A stretch of DNA of 64,000 nt from Natronomonas aquatica. Lineage in GTDB: Archaea > Halobacteriota > Halobacteria > Halobacteriales > Haloarculaceae. Position 1 is the first letter of the stretch; each line of letters begins with the position of its first letter. The stretch is taken from NCBI RefSeq assembly GCF_024449025.1, contig NZ_JAHLKM010000001.1:248001-312000 (forward strand), written 5' to 3'. The notes under the pieces were generated by a model. The model searched no databases, was not told the DNA's origin, and saw only the letters and a program-made list of their open reading frames with translations. Shown one piece after another: positions 1-9,449 of the stretch. The position numbers were made by a program, and so were the translations under genes.

Positions 1-1
1 C

Positions 2-976
2 ACCATCGAGGACTCCCCGGAGATGCGCCGCAAGTACGCCCGCTTCGTCGCCCAAGAGGTCGCAAACGACGGCCGGCTGCCACCGTTTACCGACGAGGCG
101 ATCGAGGAGATCATCCTCGAGGCTCGCCGCCGGGCGGGACGGAAGGGACACCTGACGCTGAAATTCCGGGACCTGGGCGGGCTCGTCCGGGTCTCGGGCG
201 ACATCGCCCGCGCGGAGGGACGGGAACACACCCGGCGGGATGACGTCCTCGAGGCGAAAGCGCGGTCCCGATCGATCGAACAGCAGCTGGCCGACGACTA
301 CATCGAGCGCCGCAAGGACTACGAGCTCACCGTCAACGAGGGCGACGTCGTCGGCCGCGTCAACGGGCTAGCGGTCATGGGCGAGGACTCGGGAATCGTC
401 CTCCCCGTCATGGCCGAGGTCGCCCCCAGCCAGGGGCCCGGCGACGTCATCGCCACCGGCCAACTCAAGGAGATGGCCCAGGAGGCAGTCTCGAACGTCT
501 CGGCGATCATCAAGAAGTTCTCCGACGAGGACATCTCAGAGAAGGACGTCCACATCCAGTTCGTCCAGGCCGGCGAGGGCGGTGTCGACGGCGACTCGGC
601 CTCGATCACGGTCGCGACAGCCGTCATCTCGGCGCTGGAGAACATCCCGGTCCGACAGGACATGGCGATGACCGGCTCGCTTTCAGTCCGCGGGGACGTC
701 CTGCCGGTCGGCGGCGTCACCCACAAGATCGAGGCCGCCGCCAAGTCCGGGCTGGATACGGTGATCATCCCGAAGGCCAACGAGCAGGACGTGATGATCG
801 AAGACGAGTACAAGGACCAAATCGAGATCGTCCCGGTCTCGCACATCTCCGAAGTACTCGACGTGGCGCTGGCGGGTGAGCCTGCTAAGGACTCGCTGAT
901 CGATCGTCTGAAGAGCATCACCGGCTCCGCTCTCGAACAGCGTGAGGTCGGGACGACCAACCCGAGCCCCCAGTAA
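2..976 (+). CDS. lonB: LonB ATP-dependent protease, C-terminal part (partial, 5' end outside window)
   Basis: This is the 3' part of the membrane-anchored archaeal Lon protease. The reading frame is open from base 2 with no start, so the AAA+ ATPase part lies upstream of the window. What remains is the end of the AAA+ lid and the complete proteolytic domain. The Ser-Lys dyad is visible: Ser in GDSAS (codon 596-598) and Lys in HKIEAA (codon 725-727). The segment MTGSLSVRGDVLPVGGV is also diagnostic of Lon. LonB degrades damaged and regulatory proteins at the inner face of the membrane. Many haloarchaeal lonB genes carry an intein in the ATPase part, but that part cannot be seen here. The next gene starts 4 nt downstream, so the two may be co-transcribed. 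Confidence 0.95.
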   Translation, partial: TIEDSPEMRRKYARFVAQEVANDGRLPPFTDEAIEEIILEARRRAGRKGHLTLKFRDLGGLVRVSGDIARAEGREHTRRDDVLEAKARSRSIEQQLADDYIERRKDYELTVNEGDVVGRVNGLAVMGEDSGIVLPVMAEVAPSQGPGDVIATGQLKEMAQEAVSNVSAIIKKFSDEDISEKDVHIQFVQAGEGGVDGDSASITVATAVISALENIPVRQDMAMTGSLSVRGDVLPVGGVTHKIEAAAKSGLDTVIIPKANEQDVMIEDEYKDQIEIVPVSHISEVLDVALAGEPAKDSLIDRLKSITGSALEQREVGTTNPSPQ

Positions 977-979
977 CGC

Positions 980-1822
980 GTGCCCCGGTGGGTCGCCTTC
1001 GCGGCGCTCACCCTCTCTTTGCTAACGGTACTTCTGTTTTCGGCGCGGCGCTCCGGACAGTTCGTCGAGGACGCCACGGTCGAGCCGCCCCGGCGGTCCG
1101 GTGCCGGCTTTCCCGACGGCGCCGACCACCTCGAGGCGATCGACGCGTCGACTCCGGGCCCGACTTTTGACCCGGAGTCGGGTCCGGGCCCGACTCCGGG
1201 TCCGGATCCAGAATCCACGGTGAACCGTGTTCCGAAGACTGCCTTGCTCGCGAACGTCGCCGTCTCTCACCTTATTTTCGCGGCCGTCCTTTCGGTCGGG
1301 ATCGTCCTCGCCGGGATCCCGCTGTCGACGCTCGGGATCGGTGGAGACGGTTCCGTTCCGGTGGCGATCGGCCTCGGCGTCGCCGTCGGGCTCGCGATCG
1401 CGACCGGGAACGTCCTGCTCGGGGGGATAGCGAACGCCCTCGAGGCCGATCCGAGCGGCCCGCTCCGGGAACTGCTCGCCCCCGATTCGCCCCGGGGGTG
1501 GGCACTGTTGCTGTTCGTCGTGTTGCCGATCATCGCCGGGTTCGAAGAGCTTCTGTTCCGGGGCGTGTTGATCGGCGCCTTCGCCGCCGGCTTCGGGCTC
1601 TCCCCGTGGGCGCTCGCGGTCGGCTCCTCGGTCGTCTTCGGGGCCGGCCACGGCGCACAGGGGTGGATCGGGATCGCCGCGACCGCACTGCTCGGGTTCG
1701 TCCTGGCGGCGGTCTTCGTCCTGACGGGCAGTCTGCTCGTCGTCGTGATCGCCCACTACATCGTCAACGCCGTCGAGTTCGGCCTCATCGAGGGGCTCGG
1801 CTACGAGCCGTTCGGTGGGTGA
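980..1822 (+). CDS. CPBP/CAAX-type intramembrane metalloprotease
   Basis: A 280-residue membrane protein with a GTG start 4 nt after the lonB stop. A first membrane segment (residues about 5-21) is followed by a low-complexity Pro/Gly/Asp linker (STPGPTFDPESGPGPTPG), encoded by a repetitive GGGCCCGACTC-rich stretch at about 1155-1210. Several further membrane spans follow. The family (CPBP, formerly Abi, PF02517) is recognised by EELLFRG (the EExxxR glutamate motif) and by FGAGH, the downstream His motif, which together bind zinc in the membrane. Such proteases act as CAAX prenyl endopeptidases or in bacteriocin immunity, and the substrate here is unknown. The position directly behind lonB suggests a joint role in membrane protein quality control, but that is inference. 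Confidence 0.85.
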   Translation: MPRWVAFAALTLSLLTVLLFSARRSGQFVEDATVEPPRRSGAGFPDGADHLEAIDASTPGPTFDPESGPGPTPGPDPESTVNRVPKTALLANVAVSHLIFAAVLSVGIVLAGIPLSTLGIGGDGSVPVAIGLGVAVGLAIATGNVLLGGIANALEADPSGPLRELLAPDSPRGWALLLFVVLPIIAGFEELLFRGVLIGAFAAGFGLSPWALAVGSSVVFGAGHGAQGWIGIAATALLGFVLAAVFVLTGSLLVVVIAHYIVNAVEFGLIEGLGYEPFGG

Positions 1823-1846
1823 CCGGCCCGAGAACAGTGCCGGCGT

Positions 1847-2530
1847 TTACTGGCTGCCGTCCCCGGACTCCGAATCCACGGAGATTCCGGCCTCGAGGAG
1901 CCCATAAAACGGCGCGGCGCCGGTGTCGACCGCCGGTCGGAACTCGTCGGGGACCGCGTGGGCGTTCCCGTAGAACTCCGATTCGGTCTCCGGCGTCAGA
2001 AGGGTCCCGTCGCCGAGCTGGAGGAGCGCCGGCGCGGCCGACCCCAAGGCCCACTCCTCGCGTTCGACCCAGTCGGGACCGAACCGAAAGAGGACGCCGA
2101 AAGAGAACTGTCCGGCCTTGACCGCCTGTGCCTTCGAGGGGAAGCGGTCGGCCTCCTCGGCTTCGAACTCGGCGTCGCTCATCCAGGCGATGGCCGCGCC
2201 CTCCTCGAAGAGGACGAGATAGACGTCCCACGACAGCGTCCGATCGAAGACCGCCCAAACGCTCCGCGGGCCGACGGTCCCGAATTCGACGCTGAACGCC
2301 GGGGCCGATCGGCCGGTCTCCCCGGTGGGTTCGTCGACGAACCGCCCGTCGTAGCTCGGGACCTGGACGCCCCGGTGGTGGTAGACGAGCCCCTCGATCT
2401 CCGTCTCGGAGGTGACCGCGTCCCAGAAGTCCAGGGCACCCTCGGCTTCGAGACGGTCGAAGAACTCCGGATAGACCTTGATCTCGCGTTCGAACTCGCC
2501 CTGCGGGGGGCGCTCGAAGTCGTCGACCAT
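1847..2530 (-). CDS. Uncharacterised haloarchaeal protein
   Basis: A 227-residue soluble acidic protein that I do not recognise. The frame is open further upstream, but that part would overlap the divergent Cys-rich gene and is rich in Arg. The ATG at 2530 (MVDDFERPPQGEFERE) gives a typical acidic N-terminus, so I chose it. The protein has many aromatic residues (FFDRLEAEGALDFWD, RSVWAVFDRTLSWDVYLVLFE) and reads like a compact alpha/beta domain. It has no membrane span, cysteine cluster or catalytic motif that I can name. It converges on the CPBP protease gene and is divergent from the small Cys-rich gene at 2727. Confidence 0.75.
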   Translation of the reverse strand: MVDDFERPPQGEFEREIKVYPEFFDRLEAEGALDFWDAVTSETEIEGLVYHHRGVQVPSYDGRFVDEPTGETGRSAPAFSVEFGTVGPRSVWAVFDRTLSWDVYLVLFEEGAAIAWMSDAEFEAEEADRFPSKAQAVKAGQFSFGVLFRFGPDWVEREEWALGSAAPALLQLGDGTLLTPETESEFYGNAHAVPDEFRPAVDTGAAPFYGLLEAGISVDSESGDGSQ

Positions 2531-2726
2531 CAGACGGACACCCCCTGTCCGGGGAACGGCGGACGGGCCTGTCGTATCGCGTTCGGCTGATACATACCGT
2601 GACAGGGGAGTTCGATACCGATGAGTGTTTTGTCCTCGGGGCGGCCGGACGCGGGAACCGGGCGCCGGGACGACAGCGACACACGCCGGCGAAAGGCTTT
2701 CCGCCGAAACGACAATAGACCCCGTT

Positions 2727-2933
2727 ATGTCGACGACCATCGACACGCCACTCGAGGACGAGCCCTGTGCGTACTGCGGTTCGCGGATCTTCGATCACGA
2801 CCCGATCTGTGTGCGCGATTGCGCCGAAGACTGTGGGTCACCGGAATATTTCTGTAACTACGCGTGTCTGTCGACCTACATCGAGGCAAACGGGTTGACG
2901 ACGGGGAACGCCTGCGAGTGGACTCCGACGTGA
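2727..2933 (+). CDS. Small Cys-rich putative zinc-binding protein
   Basis: A 68-residue protein starting at an ATG with MSTTIDTPLED. It contains CAYCGSRIFDHDPIC, then a Cys pair (DCAEDC) and FCNYACLSTY, seven or more cysteines arranged as in MYM/TRASH-like treble-clef zinc fingers. Small single-domain zinc fingers like this are abundant in haloarchaea and mostly of unknown function. Suggested roles include nucleic-acid or protein binding. A longer frame upstream is in an Arg-rich region and is unlikely to be coding. The next small zinc-ribbon gene follows on the same strand 63 nt later. Confidence 0.75.
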   Translation: MSTTIDTPLEDEPCAYCGSRIFDHDPICVRDCAEDCGSPEYFCNYACLSTYIEANGLTTGNACEWTPT

Positions 2934-2996
2934 AACGGACGGGACAGCACCGGTCGCCGCGAAAGAGCTATGCCCGCGACGCCCGCATCGATACCC

Positions 2997-3122
2997 ATGT
3001 CAGGACGCGCGGGCTCAGATTGTCCCGAGTGCGGCGGTCAGCTACAGTCCGAGGACGGGATGGTCTACCGCTGTCGGGACTGCGGGCGGGAATTCGATTC
3101 GGCCGACGTCTTCCTGATCTGA
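2997..3122 (+). CDS. Tiny zinc-ribbon protein (41 aa)
   Basis: An ATG-started 41-residue reading frame with two CxxC knuckles, CPEC at residues 9-12 and CRDC at residues 26-29, spaced as in a rubredoxin/zinc-ribbon fold (CPECGGQLQ ... YRCRDCGREFDSADVF). The ending in an aromatic/acidic DSADVFLI tail is typical of haloarchaeal micro zinc fingers. It lies 63 nt behind another small Cys-rich gene and ends 2 nt before the stop of the convergent cgi121 gene. Function is unknown. Confidence 0.75.
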   Translation: MSGRAGSDCPECGGQLQSEDGMVYRCRDCGREFDSADVFLI

Positions 3123-3124
3123 GA

Positions 3125-3631
3125 CTATCGCTCGACGACGAGCAGCGCGACCCGCTCTAGGACGAGCGCCTCGAGGCCGGCGTCGGTCGCCGCCAGTTCG
3201 GCCGCGCCGATGTCGTAAAACGAGCGGACCCGATCGTCGTCGTACCCGCCGAGCGTGGTCTCCTCGAGGAGAAGTCCGTCGACCGCCTCGGCGGCCGCCT
3301 CCTCGTCGCCGGGACCATCGACGACGACGACGAGCGGTGTCTCGCCCGTCGAGACGCCCATCTCCATCGCCCGGTCGATCTGTCGTCGGCCGGCCGCGTA
3401 CAGGGTTATCTCGACGCCGCGATCACGGACGATGCCTTCGCCGCGCTCTCGCTCGCGGTCGGCCACTTCGAGGGCGCGTTCGAGGTGGCGCCGGGAGACG
3501 ACGTAACGGGCGTCGAACGCCTGGACTGTCACGCCGTTGGCGCCGCCGATCGAACCGAGCCGATCGACGAACGCGTCGACGTCGCCGAAGCGATCGCCGC
3601 CGATCTCGACTTTCCCTTCGAGGAGTTTCAC
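3125..3631 (-). CDS. cgi121: KEOPS complex subunit Cgi121
   Basis: A 168-residue protein matching the Cgi121 subunit of KEOPS, the complex that makes N6-threonylcarbamoyladenosine at position 37 of ANN-decoding tRNAs. Cgi121 binds Bud32 and the tRNA CCA end. Seen here: VDAFVDRLGSIGGANGVTVQAFDARYVVSRRHLERALEVA, then GVEITLYAAGRRQIDRAMEMG, the usual Cgi121 core. I chose the GTG at 3631 (VKLLEG) because a strong purine-rich Shine-Dalgarno-like GGGGGAG stands just before it. A further in-frame GTG at 3655 would overlap hel308 by 11 nt. It is the second gene of a hel308-cgi121 unit, a neighbour pair kept in many haloarchaea. Confidence 0.88.
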   Translation of the reverse strand: MKLLEGKVEIGGDRFGDVDAFVDRLGSIGGANGVTVQAFDARYVVSRRHLERALEVADRERERGEGIVRDRGVEITLYAAGRRQIDRAMEMGVSTGETPLVVVVDGPGDEEAAAEAVDGLLLEETTLGGYDDDRVRSFYDIGAAELAATDAGLEALVLERVALLVVER

Positions 3632-3644
3632 GGTCGCTCCCCCA

Positions 3645-5921
3645 TCAGAAATCACCGAGGCTGGATTGGTCCTCGCCGCCGTCGGGAGTCGATCCGCGTT
3701 CGGACGCCGGTTCGCCGTCCGCTCGGGATTGCGGCGTCACCGACGCGTCGGGCGTCACGCCGTCCATGTCCGGATCCCGGTGGCCGGCGGCCTCGAGGAC
3801 GTTCTCGGCGGTCTTCTCGCGGTCCCGAAGCGCGGCCAACACCACGGGCTTTTCTGCGTTCCGGAGCTCCGCCCGGGTCTCGATCCCGGCATCGTAGAGG
3901 CGTCTCGCGCGCTTGCGGCCGACGCCGCGGACGCCAGCCAGGTCGATGAGTTCCCCGCCGACGCCGTGTTGGACCCGCTTTCTGGCCTCCCGGATCGCGC
4001 CCACACAGTCGAGACCGAGTTCGCCGGCCAGCGATTCGGCGGCCCCGAGCAGCCACTCGGCGGTGTCGACCTTCCCGCGGATGTCGCCGGGGCCGACGCC
4101 GTACCGTTCGGCGATCGCCTCCTCGTCGAGTTCGCTCGCCCAGTCTTCGAGCATCCGGGCGGTCTTCAGCGCCGACAGCCAGTCTTCGAAGCGTTCCTCC
4201 TCGAACTCGCTGGGGGTCGCGCCGAGGAACTCCGCCTCCCGTTCGTAGGCCAGCATGGTGTACTCCTCGCGGTCGCCCGACCGGAGGTAGAGTTCGTACA
4301 TGTCGGGCGTCCGGGCGACGAGGTGATACAGCCCAAGCACCGTCGGACCGGTCGCGTCCCCGAGGCCGTCGATGATCTCGGCGGCGCTCATCGGGTCGAG
4401 ATACAGCCGCGAGACGGTATGTCCGAGGTTCGTCGCCTCGATCCCCCCGCCCCGTTCGACGAAGCCGTTGCGGTCGAGGTACTCCAGCGTCGAGTCGACG
4501 ATCCGTTCGAGGTTGTCGTTGCCGTCGCCCCCCTCGCGGTACTGGGTCGCATACAGCGTCCGGCCGAGGAACTCGAGCAGTGCCGCCCGCGAGTCGGCAA
4601 AGCCGGAGGCGATCGTCGCGAGCAGGTGGGTTCGCATCGACGGCTCGCGCGCGAGTTTCGACTCGACGGGTTCGGGATCGGCCCAGACGTACCGATCTAA
4701 GAGTTCGTCGAGTTCGTCGTGGCCGTCGGCCAAAAGCAGCGCCTCACCGTAGGGGTCCCGCCCCGGACGGCCGGCCCGGCCCATCATCTGATGCACTTCG
4801 AGCACCGACAGTGGCTTCATCCCGCCGACGTCCCCGGAATAGCGCCGCCAATCGCGGACGACGACCCGGCGGGAGGGGGTGTTCACGCCGGCCGCAAGCG
4901 TCGGCGTCGCGGAGACGACCTTGATGAGCCGAGCCCGGAAGGCGTCCTCGACGAGAGAGCGGTGTTCGCTCGAACAGCCGGCATGATGGAAGGCAGCGCC
5001 CTTCTCGACGCAGGCGGCCAGATCCTCGCTCGTTTCGGTATCGGAGACGCCACGGGTCTCCTCGGCCAGTTCCGCGAGCTTCCGGCGTTCGTCGTCGTCG
5101 ATCCCGTCGGCGGTCGTGTTCGCGAGCCGCTTTGCCGCCCCTTCGGCGTTCCGCCTGGAGTTGACGAAGACGAGCGTCGAGCCGCCCTCCGCGAGAGTCT
5201 CCCGGACGATCGCCTCGGTCGGCTTCTCGTTCGATCCCACCCGGAGTTCGCGCTGTGAGCCGTCGCCGAAATGGAGCGCCTGCCCGTAGTGGACGCCCTT
5301 TTTCAGATCGATCGGCCGCCAGGTCGAGTCGACGAGTTCTGCGTCGAGCCACTCGGCCAGCGTTTCGGCGTTGCCGACGGTCGCCGACAGCGCGACGACC
5401 TGCAGGTTCGGGTTGATCCGCCGGAGTTTCGCCAGCGTCACCTCCAGCGTCGGCCCCCGGTTGGGGTCGTCGACGAGGTGTACCTCGTCGGCGACCACAC
5501 AGTCGAGGTCCTCGACCCACGGCGCGCCGTTCCTGACGAGCGAGTCGACCTTCTCGCTCGTGGCGACGATGACGTCCTTATCGGCGAGCCACTCGCCGCT
5601 GTCTTCGTAGTTGCCGGTCGCGACGCCGATCGAGACGCCCTCGGACTCGAACGCCGAGAACTCCTCGCGCTTCTCGCTCGCCAGCGCCCGAAGCGGCACG
5701 ATATACAGCGCCTTCCCGCCCCGGTCGACGGCCGACAGCATCGCGAGTTGGGCGATGAGCGTCTTGCCGCTGGCGGTCGGGACCGAAGCGACGAGGCTTT
5801 CGCCCTCGGCGACGCCGGCCTCGACGGCCTCGGCCTGTGGCGGGTACAGCGACTCGATGCCCTCCTCGCGGAGCTGTTCGGCGAACCACGCGGGCACGCC
5901 GGACACGTCGACGACGTCCAT
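3645..5921 (-). CDS. hel308: ATP-dependent DNA helicase Hel308
   Basis: A 758-residue Ski2-like superfamily 2 helicase that unwinds lagging strands at stalled forks with 3'-5' polarity. Motifs in order: Q-motif region [13 protein letters not shown], Walker A VPTASGKT (about residues 45-52), DEVH box in ADEVHLVDD, motif III ALSAT, motif [14 protein letters not shown], then the winged-helix and ratchet domains and a C-terminal helix-hairpin-helix ([22 protein letters not shown]) that grips single-stranded DNA. The frame is open far upstream, but homology begins at [17 protein letters not shown], so I use the ATG at 5921. Co-oriented with cgi121, and divergent from the histidine kinase gene. Confidence 0.95.
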   Translation of the reverse strand: MDVVDVSGVPAWFAEQLREEGIESLYPPQAEAVEAGVAEGESLVASVPTASGKTLIAQLAMLSAVDRGGKALYIVPLRALASEKREEFSAFESEGVSIGVATGNYEDSGEWLADKDVIVATSEKVDSLVRNGAPWVEDLDCVVADEVHLVDDPNRGPTLEVTLAKLRRINPNLQVVALSATVGNAETLAEWLDAELVDSTWRPIDLKKGVHYGQALHFGDGSQRELRVGSNEKPTEAIVRETLAEGGSTLVFVNSRRNAEGAAKRLANTTADGIDDDERRKLAELAEETRGVSDTETSEDLAACVEKGAAFHHAGCSSEHRSLVEDAFRARLIKVVSATPTLAAGVNTPSRRVVVRDWRRYSGDVGGMKPLSVLEVHQMMGRAGRPGRDPYGEALLLADGHDELDELLDRYVWADPEPVESKLAREPSMRTHLLATIASGFADSRAALLEFLGRTLYATQYREGGDGNDNLERIVDSTLEYLDRNGFVERGGGIEATNLGHTVSRLYLDPMSAAEIIDGLGDATGPTVLGLYHLVARTPDMYELYLRSGDREEYTMLAYEREAEFLGATPSEFEEERFEDWLSALKTARMLEDWASELDEEAIAERYGVGPGDIRGKVDTAEWLLGAAESLAGELGLDCVGAIREARKRVQHGVGGELIDLAGVRGVGRKRARRLYDAGIETRAELRNAEKPVVLAALRDREKTAENVLEAAGHRDPDMDGVTPDASVTPQSRADGEPASERGSTPDGGEDQSSLGDF

Positions 5922-6005
5922 CGCCTTCGAGTTGTGCGTCACCGAATGTAAATGATCGTATCCCCGTCGACCCGGACCGCTTCGACGGCTGAAGCTCGGG
6001 AAACC

Positions 6006-6013
6006 GTTTTTAT
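6006..6013 (+). promoter_or_regulatory. TATA-like box for the histidine kinase gene
   Basis: A T/A-rich run (TTTTTATT) centred about 26 nt upstream of the ATG at 6036. This is the spacing expected for a haloarchaeal leaderless transcript starting at or next to the start codon. It stands out sharply from the G+C-rich surroundings. Confidence 0.5.
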
Positions 6014-6035
6014 TCCGCAGTCCCAATAATTGACG

Positions 6036-7841
6036 ATGGCGTCTGACCTCCGCGGATCCCGGTCCGGCCAGCGGGACGTGTCGGTCCTGCACGTCGACGA
6101 CGATCGGTCCGTGCTGGATCTGACAGCCGCGTTCCTCGACAGCGAACTCGATTCGGTTTCGGTCGCGACGACGACGAACCCCGAGGAGGCACTCGATCGC
6201 TTGTCGGGCGAACGGTTCGACTGTGTAATAAGCGACTACGACATGCCCGGGCTGGACGGGCTGGAGCTTTTCGAGGCGATCCGGGAGGAGCACCCGCTCG
6301 TCCCGTTCGTGCTCTATACCGGCAAGGGAAGCGAGGAGATCGCGAGTCGGGCTGTCAACGCCGGCGTCACCGGCTACTTCCAGAAAGGCGGCCCCGACCA
6401 GCAGCGCCGACTCGCGAACCGAATCGAGCAGGCCGCCGCCGAGTACCGGACAAAGATCGAGGCCGACCGCTACTCGACGGTCCTCCGTGCGCTCGAGTAC
6501 CCGATCTACGTCGTCGACGAGACCGGTGTCTTCTCGTACGTCAACGATCCGTTCCTCGAGATGACCGGCTACGACCGCGGGGAGATCGTCGGGAGCGGAA
6601 CGGATATCATCAAAGGCGACGAGGCGGTGGCCACGGCCGAAAGGAAACTCGGAGAGATCCTCTCGAGTGAAGGTCCCGATACCGCCCAGTTTGGGGTCGA
6701 TATCGTCCCGAAGGACGGCGATCCGATCCCGTGTCGGGATCACATGGGCGTTCTCCCATACGAGGGCGAGGAGTTCCGCGGCAGCGTCGGCATCCTGCGG
6801 GATATCAGCGACGAAAAACGGCGCGAGACCGAACTCGAACGCCGGACGCGCGCGATGGAGAAAGCCCCGATCGGGATCGTACTCGTCGACCCGAACCGGG
6901 AAGACGACCCGATAACGTACGTCAACGACCGGTTCCTCGGGATGACCGGCTACGACCGCGAGGAGGCCATCGGCCGGAACTGCCGGTTCCTCCAGGGACC
7001 CGAAACGCGGGCCGACCCCGTCGCGGAACTCCGGGGGGCGATCGAGGAGGGCGAGTCGACGACCGTCGAGCTCCGGAACTACCGGAAGGACGGAGAGATG
7101 TTCTGGAACCAGGTCACGATCAGCCCGATCCGCGACGAGTCGGGCGAGATCGACCGCTGGATCGGCTTCCAGAAGGACGTCACCGAGTACAAGCGGCGCG
7201 AACGGGAACTCGGACGACAGAACGATCGGCTCGAACGGTTCGCGGAGATCGTCTCTCACGATCTCCGGTCGCCGATGAGCGTCGCCGAAGGTCGTATCGA
7301 ACTCCCAAAGGGGAGGATCGACGACGGGAGCGGGGAACTCGACGCCGCCCTCGATGCGCTCGGCCGCATGGAGACGATCGTCGAGGACACGCTCACGCTG
7401 GCACGGCAGGGCCATACGGTCGGCGAGCGCGAGGTCGTCTCGCTCGAAGCGGCGGCCGAGGCGTCCTGGCGGACCTCCGATACCGCCGATGCGACGCTCG
7501 AGACCGACGCCGACGTCGAGATCTACGCCGACGGGGACCGGCTCCGGACCCTCCTGCAGAACCTCTTCATGAACGCCGCCAGACACGCCGGACCGGCGGC
7601 GACCGTCCGTCTCGGCGCTATCGACGGGGGATTTTATGTTGCGGACGACGGGCCGGGGATCCCGGAGGAGAAGCGGGAGGCGATCTTCGAACCCGGTCAC
7701 ACGACCGCCGAGACCGGGACCGGGTTCGGGCTCACGATCGTCCGGGAGATCGTCGAGGCCCACGGCTGGGAGATCACCGTGACCGAAAGCGAGGGTGGCG
7801 GGGCCCGCTTCGACGTCGTGGGAATCGAAAAGGCGGCGTGA
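6036..7841 (+). CDS. Hybrid sensor histidine kinase: REC-PAS-PAS-HisKA-HATPase
   Basis: A 601-residue soluble signal transducer. The N-terminal receiver domain (about residues 15-125) has the acidic pocket VDDD and the phospho-acceptor Asp in [11 protein letters not shown], with the switch Thr/Ser (LYTGKG) and Lys (YFQKGG). Two PAS domains follow (about 140-250 and 265-385); the second has NCRFLQG, the flavin-type LOV signature NCRFLQ, so blue-light or redox sensing through FMN is possible. The kinase core has the H-box VSHDLRSP, the N-box [11 protein letters not shown] and the G-boxes DDGPGIP and GTGFGLTIV. No membrane span is present. I chose ATG 6036 over the TTG 6 nt upstream because of the TATA spacing. 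It is orphan: no response regulator is adjacent. Confidence 0.92.
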   Translation: MASDLRGSRSGQRDVSVLHVDDDRSVLDLTAAFLDSELDSVSVATTTNPEEALDRLSGERFDCVISDYDMPGLDGLELFEAIREEHPLVPFVLYTGKGSEEIASRAVNAGVTGYFQKGGPDQQRRLANRIEQAAAEYRTKIEADRYSTVLRALEYPIYVVDETGVFSYVNDPFLEMTGYDRGEIVGSGTDIIKGDEAVATAERKLGEILSSEGPDTAQFGVDIVPKDGDPIPCRDHMGVLPYEGEEFRGSVGILRDISDEKRRETELERRTRAMEKAPIGIVLVDPNREDDPITYVNDRFLGMTGYDREEAIGRNCRFLQGPETRADPVAELRGAIEEGESTTVELRNYRKDGEMFWNQVTISPIRDESGEIDRWIGFQKDVTEYKRRERELGRQNDRLERFAEIVSHDLRSPMSVAEGRIELPKGRIDDGSGELDAALDALGRMETIVEDTLTLARQGHTVGEREVVSLEAAAEASWRTSDTADATLETDADVEIYADGDRLRTLLQNLFMNAARHAGPAATVRLGAIDGGFYVADDGPGIPEEKREAIFEPGHTTAETGTGFGLTIVREIVEAHGWEITVTESEGGGARFDVVGIEKAA

Positions 7842-7893
7842 GGTCCGGCGACCCGCCCGTCACGCCTTTATTCGCCTCGGTCGAATGGTGGCT

Positions 7894-8136
7894 ATGAAGG
7901 TCCGATTCGATCGCGAGACGTGTATCGGGATGTTCCAGTGTACGGCCGAGTGGGACGCCTTCGAGCGCAACGAAACGGAGGGAAAAGCCGACCTCGACGG
8001 CGGCGTAGAAACCGACCCGGACGTCTTCGAGCGCGAGATTCCCGAAGACGCCGAACTCGACGCGAAGTTCGCCGCCCGGGCCTGTCCGGTTGACGCGATC
8101 GAGGTATACGACGACGAGGGCGAAAAGATCGTCTAG
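7894..8136 (+). CDS. Small single-cluster ferredoxin
   Basis: An 80-residue acidic ferredoxin of the bacterial monocluster type. It shows CIGMFQC near the N-terminus and CPVDAIEVYD near the C-terminus, with the intervening acidic insertion (DLDGGVETDPDVFEREIPED) common in halophiles. Only three cysteines are visible in the usual cluster positions, which suggests a [3Fe-4S] cluster, or a [4Fe-4S] cluster with one non-Cys ligand. It probably works as a small cytosolic electron carrier; the partner is unknown. The ATG at 7894 starts the conserved MKVRFDRETC. Confidence 0.85.
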   Translation: MKVRFDRETCIGMFQCTAEWDAFERNETEGKADLDGGVETDPDVFEREIPEDAELDAKFAARACPVDAIEVYDDEGEKIV

Positions 8137-8194
8137 GTCCCGGCGTAACGATTATCACGCTGGGCGGTAGATTATCCCCGTGAGGGTGTCACAC

Positions 8195-8308
8195 ATGTCC
8201 GGACGCGATAGCTCCGAGATGGGACGGCTCTATGAGTGGGCATCGCTGACCGGCGATCGGCTGCCGGAGGAGTACGAACCCGGTACGCCCGGCAGCGACC
8301 CGAACTGA
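8195..8308 (+). CDS. Small hypothetical protein (37 aa)
   Basis: A short ATG frame starting MSGRDSSEMGRLYEWASLTG and ending in an acidic, proline-containing tail (LPEEYEPGTPGSDPN). The A/T-rich GATTATCC at about 8169-8176 stands roughly 23 nt upstream and could be a TATA element for a leaderless message. The amino-acid content is typical of haloarchaeal micro-proteins and the codons end mostly in C or G, but nothing links it to a family. Confidence 0.4.
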   Translation: MSGRDSSEMGRLYEWASLTGDRLPEEYEPGTPGSDPN

Positions 8309-8388
8309 TACTGCCGGCTGTAACGTTTCATCTCGTCCGAACCTCGCGGCGTGGTATCCGGCACGGAACGACTACGGAACGCGCCGGT

Positions 8389-9303
8389 CTACTGGATCTT
8401 CCCGTACTGTTCGGAGAGCTTCGCCGCCGCCTCGTCCATCAGTTCGGCCTCGTAGTCGTCGAGTTCCCACTCGACGACCTCCTCGACACCGTCGGCGCCG
8501 AGTTTGACCGGCACCCCGAAGGCGGTGTCCTCGTAGCCGTACTCGCCGTCGAGCACGATCGATCCGGGCAGCACCTCGCCCGTATCTTCGAGCACCGCCT
8601 CGACCATGTGGGCGACGCCGGTCGCGGGGCCCCACTGGGTGGCGCCCTTCCGGGAGATGACGTCCATCGCGGATTCCTGGAGGTCCTCGAGGATCTCTTC
8701 TTTCTCGTCGGCGTCGAACGTTGGATCGGCGCCGTCGACTCGGACCTTCGAGAAGACGGGAGCCTGTGCGTCGCCGTGTTCGCCGAGGATCGTCGCCTCG
8801 ACGTTCTTGACGGGGACGTCGAACCGCTCGGAGAGGACGTACCGGAACCGTGCGGAATCGAGTCGGCCGCCGAACCCGATCACCTTCTGTCGGTCGCGAT
8901 CGCCCGCCTCATAGAGGTGGCGGTTCAGCAGGTCGACCGGGTTCGAGGTCGTGATCGAGACGTAATCGTCGTTGTGCTCGTCGAGCGAGGCGCCGATATC
9001 AGCCATGATCGGCGCGTTGTCGCCCGCGAGATCGATCCGAGTCTGGCCCTCCTTGCGGGGGATGCCGGCCGTGATGACGACGACGTCAGAGCCGGCAGTG
9101 TCCTCGTACTCGCCCTGGACGACGGTCGTGTTCGACTCGTAGGCGGTCCCGTGGTTCGCGTCGGCAGCCTGGCCGATCGTCGTCTCACGCTGGTCGGGGA
9201 TGTCTACGAACACGAGTTCGTCGACGATATCGCGCAACGCGAGGTTATAGCCCGCGGCGGCGCCGACGGTCCCGGCGGCGCCGATGATGCTGACCTTGCT
9301 CAT
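8389..9303 (-). CDS. mdh: Malate dehydrogenase (halophilic, LDH-like type)
   Basis: A 304-residue NAD-dependent (S)-malate dehydrogenase, oxidising malate to oxaloacetate in the TCA cycle. It belongs to the tetrameric LDH-like MalDH group known from Haloarcula. The dinucleotide fold is seen in [13 protein letters not shown], with VFVDIPD as the acidic strand that binds the ribose. The mobile-loop region is [13 protein letters not shown], the substrate-binding SNPVD follows, and the catalytic His is in ILGEHGDAQ. Acidic surface residues are abundant. Divergent from uvrA across about 150 nt. Confidence 0.95.
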   Translation of the reverse strand: MSKVSIIGAAGTVGAAAGYNLALRDIVDELVFVDIPDQRETTIGQAADANHGTAYESNTTVVQGEYEDTAGSDVVVITAGIPRKEGQTRIDLAGDNAPIMADIGASLDEHNDDYVSITTSNPVDLLNRHLYEAGDRDRQKVIGFGGRLDSARFRYVLSERFDVPVKNVEATILGEHGDAQAPVFSKVRVDGADPTFDADEKEEILEDLQESAMDVISRKGATQWGPATGVAHMVEAVLEDTGEVLPGSIVLDGEYGYEDTAFGVPVKLGADGVEEVVEWELDDYEAELMDEAAAKLSEQYGKIQ

Positions 9304-9449
9304 ACCGTTCGGAGAGGGACACGGCAGCCGATTAACTCTTGTTGTTTGTCAGTGGACGCGCCGGGGAGCCGACCGAAAGCCGATCTCAGTTCCCCGTTCA
9401 GGCGGCCGCAACCGACAGGATTTCCCCCCCTCGAACCCTTCCGTCGGTA

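Noticed and set aside
1155-1210. GGGCCCGACTC-rich repeat in the CPBP protease considered as a regulatory inverted repeat
   Set aside because: It is in-frame coding DNA for a Pro/Gly/Asp linker and needs no other explanation.
3645-7763. 1372-codon open frame extending hel308 far upstream
   Set aside because: The extra 600 codons are the shadow of the opposite-strand histidine kinase; Hel308 homology begins at 5921.
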